6,238 nt of DNA, taken from contig CBDVEQ010000153.1 of the NCBI GenBank assembly GCA_965373045.1, positions 1 to 6,238 on the forward strand. The letters run 5' to 3'. The notes beneath the pieces were generated by a model, which saw nothing but the letters and a program-made list of their open reading frames with translations, ran no database searches and was not told where the DNA came from. Origin of the DNA: DAOVDI01 sp965373045 (lineage in GTDB: Bacteria; Acidobacteriota; Aminicenantia; Aminicenantales; Aminicenantaceae). The translations under genes were made by a program, and so were the position numbers. Positions 5,295 through 6,238 of the stretch are shown piece after piece (position 1 is the first letter of the stretch; each line of letters starts with the position of its first letter).

Positions 5295-6032
5295 CTAAAA
5301 TAGAGCAGAATTAATCGCATACAGGGCTAGCTGCAATCTGCTGTGTGTATCCAATTTAGCATATATACTTTTAATATGTGATCTGACCGTGTTTTTACTG
5401 ATGAACATTGCTTCTGCAATCTCGTCGTTGCTTTTTCCTTGACCGATAAGCCTCAGAACCCGGAATTCTGTGGGTGTCAACTGGCCCAGTGTTTTTTCTT
5501 TCAAGTCCTTCCCGACAACAGATACGATCCTGTCCATTATGCTGCTCATCTTGTCCCGCGGAAGCCATATCTCTCCATTATAAACAACCTTAATGGCTTC
5601 TCCCAATTGATCGGCTGATTCATTGAGATCAAAATATCCTCGGACACCTGTGTTGATGAGCCCGACGATCTCTTCCTGTGAAGGAATACTGCCGAGAAGG
5701 ATCATCTGGGATTTATCATGTTCTCTTGTGATTTCCCGAATGGCTTTACATATCTCTCTGAGATTAGGGAGTGTTTCAGTATTTGTGAAAAGTACAACAT
5801 GTGGTTTAAGGTTTTTTATGGAGTCCAGAAAAGATTCGATCGTGCTTTTTTCCACATTGATGATATCGATCTCCGTGTAAGACTCAATAGCCTTGAATAT
5901 TCCGGAAAGGATAAAATCAGATGTGCAATAAAGTAAAACTTTAACTTTCTTTTTACTCGATGTTGGAGTTTTTTTGTTCTTCATAGTTGATACTTTTTTT
6001 GATTTCCCATGATTGTCCGAAGCTGTTTTCAT
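5295..6032 (-). CDS. LuxR/NarL-type transcription regulator with degenerate receiver domain
   Basis: This 245-residue protein has a Lys/Ser-rich tail (1-29), a receiver-like domain (about 30-150) and a LuxR-type helix-turn-helix (about 183-240). The HTH is canonical: LTPTEFRVLRLIGQGKSNDE at 185-204, then IAEAMFISKNTVRSHIKSIY at 205-224 and AKLDTHSRLQL. The receiver keeps the fold pattern, with VKVLLY (30-35), PHVVLFT (77-83) and GVRGYF (129-134), but lacks phosphotransfer residues. The acidic pair of strand 1 is Cys36-Thr37, the phospho-acceptor Asp aligns with Thr83, and the conserved Lys with Leu136. It should therefore work without a kinase, perhaps through ligand or protein contacts. AAAGG lies six bases before the ATG, supporting this start over Met17. 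It is first in a probable regulator-pilZ-coaE unit. Targets are unknown. Confidence 0.9.
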   Translation of the reverse strand: MKTASDNHGKSKKVSTMKNKKTPTSSKKKVKVLLYCTSDFILSGIFKAIESYTEIDIINVEKSTIESFLDSIKNLKPHVVLFTNTETLPNLREICKAIREITREHDKSQMILLGSIPSQEEIVGLINTGVRGYFDLNESADQLGEAIKVVYNGEIWLPRDKMSSIMDRIVSVVGKDLKEKTLGQLTPTEFRVLRLIGQGKSNDEIAEAMFISKNTVRSHIKSIYAKLDTHSRLQLALYAINSALF

Positions 6033-6047
6033 ATTAGCCTTTAAAAT

Positions 6048-6076
6048 ATGTTATAGAATCAAAAAATTTATGTCAA
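6048..6076 (-). promoter_or_regulatory. Probable promoter of the regulator-pilZ-coaE unit
   Basis: On the minus strand a perfect TTGACA (6076-6071) is followed by TATAAC (6055-6050, spacer 15) or the overlapping TAACAT (6053-6048, spacer 17). The site lies 16-45 bases before the regulator ATG, giving a short leader. It begins immediately after the repeat segment ending near 6077, so a change in the repeat could affect this promoter. Confidence 0.5.
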
Positions 6077-6138
6077 GTTCCTGGATTATTCACGGGTTGA
6101 GGAGAGGCCAAGGATTCAAGGATTCTAGGGTTCGAGTG
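6077..6138 (-). repeat. Repeat mosaic, right side: CCCGTGAATAA module and octamer block
   Basis: On the minus strand CTCAACCCGTGAATAA (6101-6086) resembles CTCGACCCGTGAATAA at 891-906. Bases 6111-6138 hold three period-8 units on the plus strand (GGATTCAA, GGATTCTA, GGGTTCGA) and match the reverse complement of 1021-1048 at 26 of 28 positions. Unlike the left side, only one arm is present here, so no long hairpin forms. Confidence 0.75.
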
Positions 6139-6169
6139 TTTTTGTTATGTCCCGTTGAAGTAAGTGCCT

Positions 6170-6238
6170 GGACTATTTACGATTCGAGGTTGATGCATCT
6201 GCAAGAGGCTGTTCGTGAAGCCGTATTTATATACTGCG
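6170..6238 (-). repeat. Dispersed repeat module, right copy (runs off the window)
   Basis: Read on the minus strand from 6238, the first 28 bases match 842-869 at 26 of 28 positions and weaker similarity continues. It contains TCGAGGTTGATGCA (6184-6197 on plus), identical to 1083-1096. The sequence is cut at the right edge, so the element's full length is not known. Confidence 0.75.

Noticed and set aside
5623..5936. Two overlapping plus-strand ORFs inside the regulator gene
   Set aside because: Both are antisense to the receiver domain, overlap one another in different frames and show no motif.

Overview
The window looks like a chromosomal segment of a moderately AT-rich Gram-negative (diderm) bacterium. 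The outer membrane is inferred from an apolipoprotein N-acyltransferase gene, and the remaining genes (SPOR, slipin/NfeD, HU/IHF, PilZ, LuxR-type regulator) would suit a Desulfobacterota-like ('deltaproteobacterial') or candidate-phylum genome. That placement is an inference from gene content and repeat style, not a proven assignment. No phage, transposase, CRISPR, tRNA or rRNA signal was seen.

Layout: seven of the eight genes are on the minus strand. From left to right the window holds: the N-terminal 234 codons of lnt, cut by the left edge (1-704); a gene-free, repeat-rich stretch (705-1097); an apparent operon transcribed leftward in the order nfeD (membrane ClpP-class serine protease), slipin (SPFH/stomatin-like protein), SPOR-domain protein (3729 down to 1098); a divergent intergenic region with promoter-like sites facing both ways (3727-3880); one plus-strand HU/IHF-family gene (3881-4147); then a second leftward group of a LuxR-type regulator with a degenerate receiver, a PilZ protein and coaE (6032 down to 4180). 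The right edge (6033-6238) is again repeat-rich and gene-free.

The genes suggest two themes. The nfeD-slipin pair is a classic membrane-quality-control/microdomain partnership, here joined by a SPOR protein that would bind peptidoglycan. The regulator-PilZ-coaE group combines a probably phosphorylation-independent DNA-binding regulator, a c-di-GMP receptor with intact ligand motifs, and the last enzyme of CoA synthesis.

The least ordinary material is between genes. A mosaic of short dispersed repeats occurs at both ends of the window, with matching modules in inverted orientation, so the seven complete genes are bracketed by related repeats. One piece, built from imperfect octamers of the GGATTCAA type, forms a 34-bp inverted repeat followed on the minus strand by seven T residues, and may end the nfeD-slipin-SPOR transcript. 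No clearly new multi-gene system is visible. The best leads are the repeat mosaic, the receiver with all phosphotransfer residues lost, and the HU/IHF protein lacking the intercalating proline.
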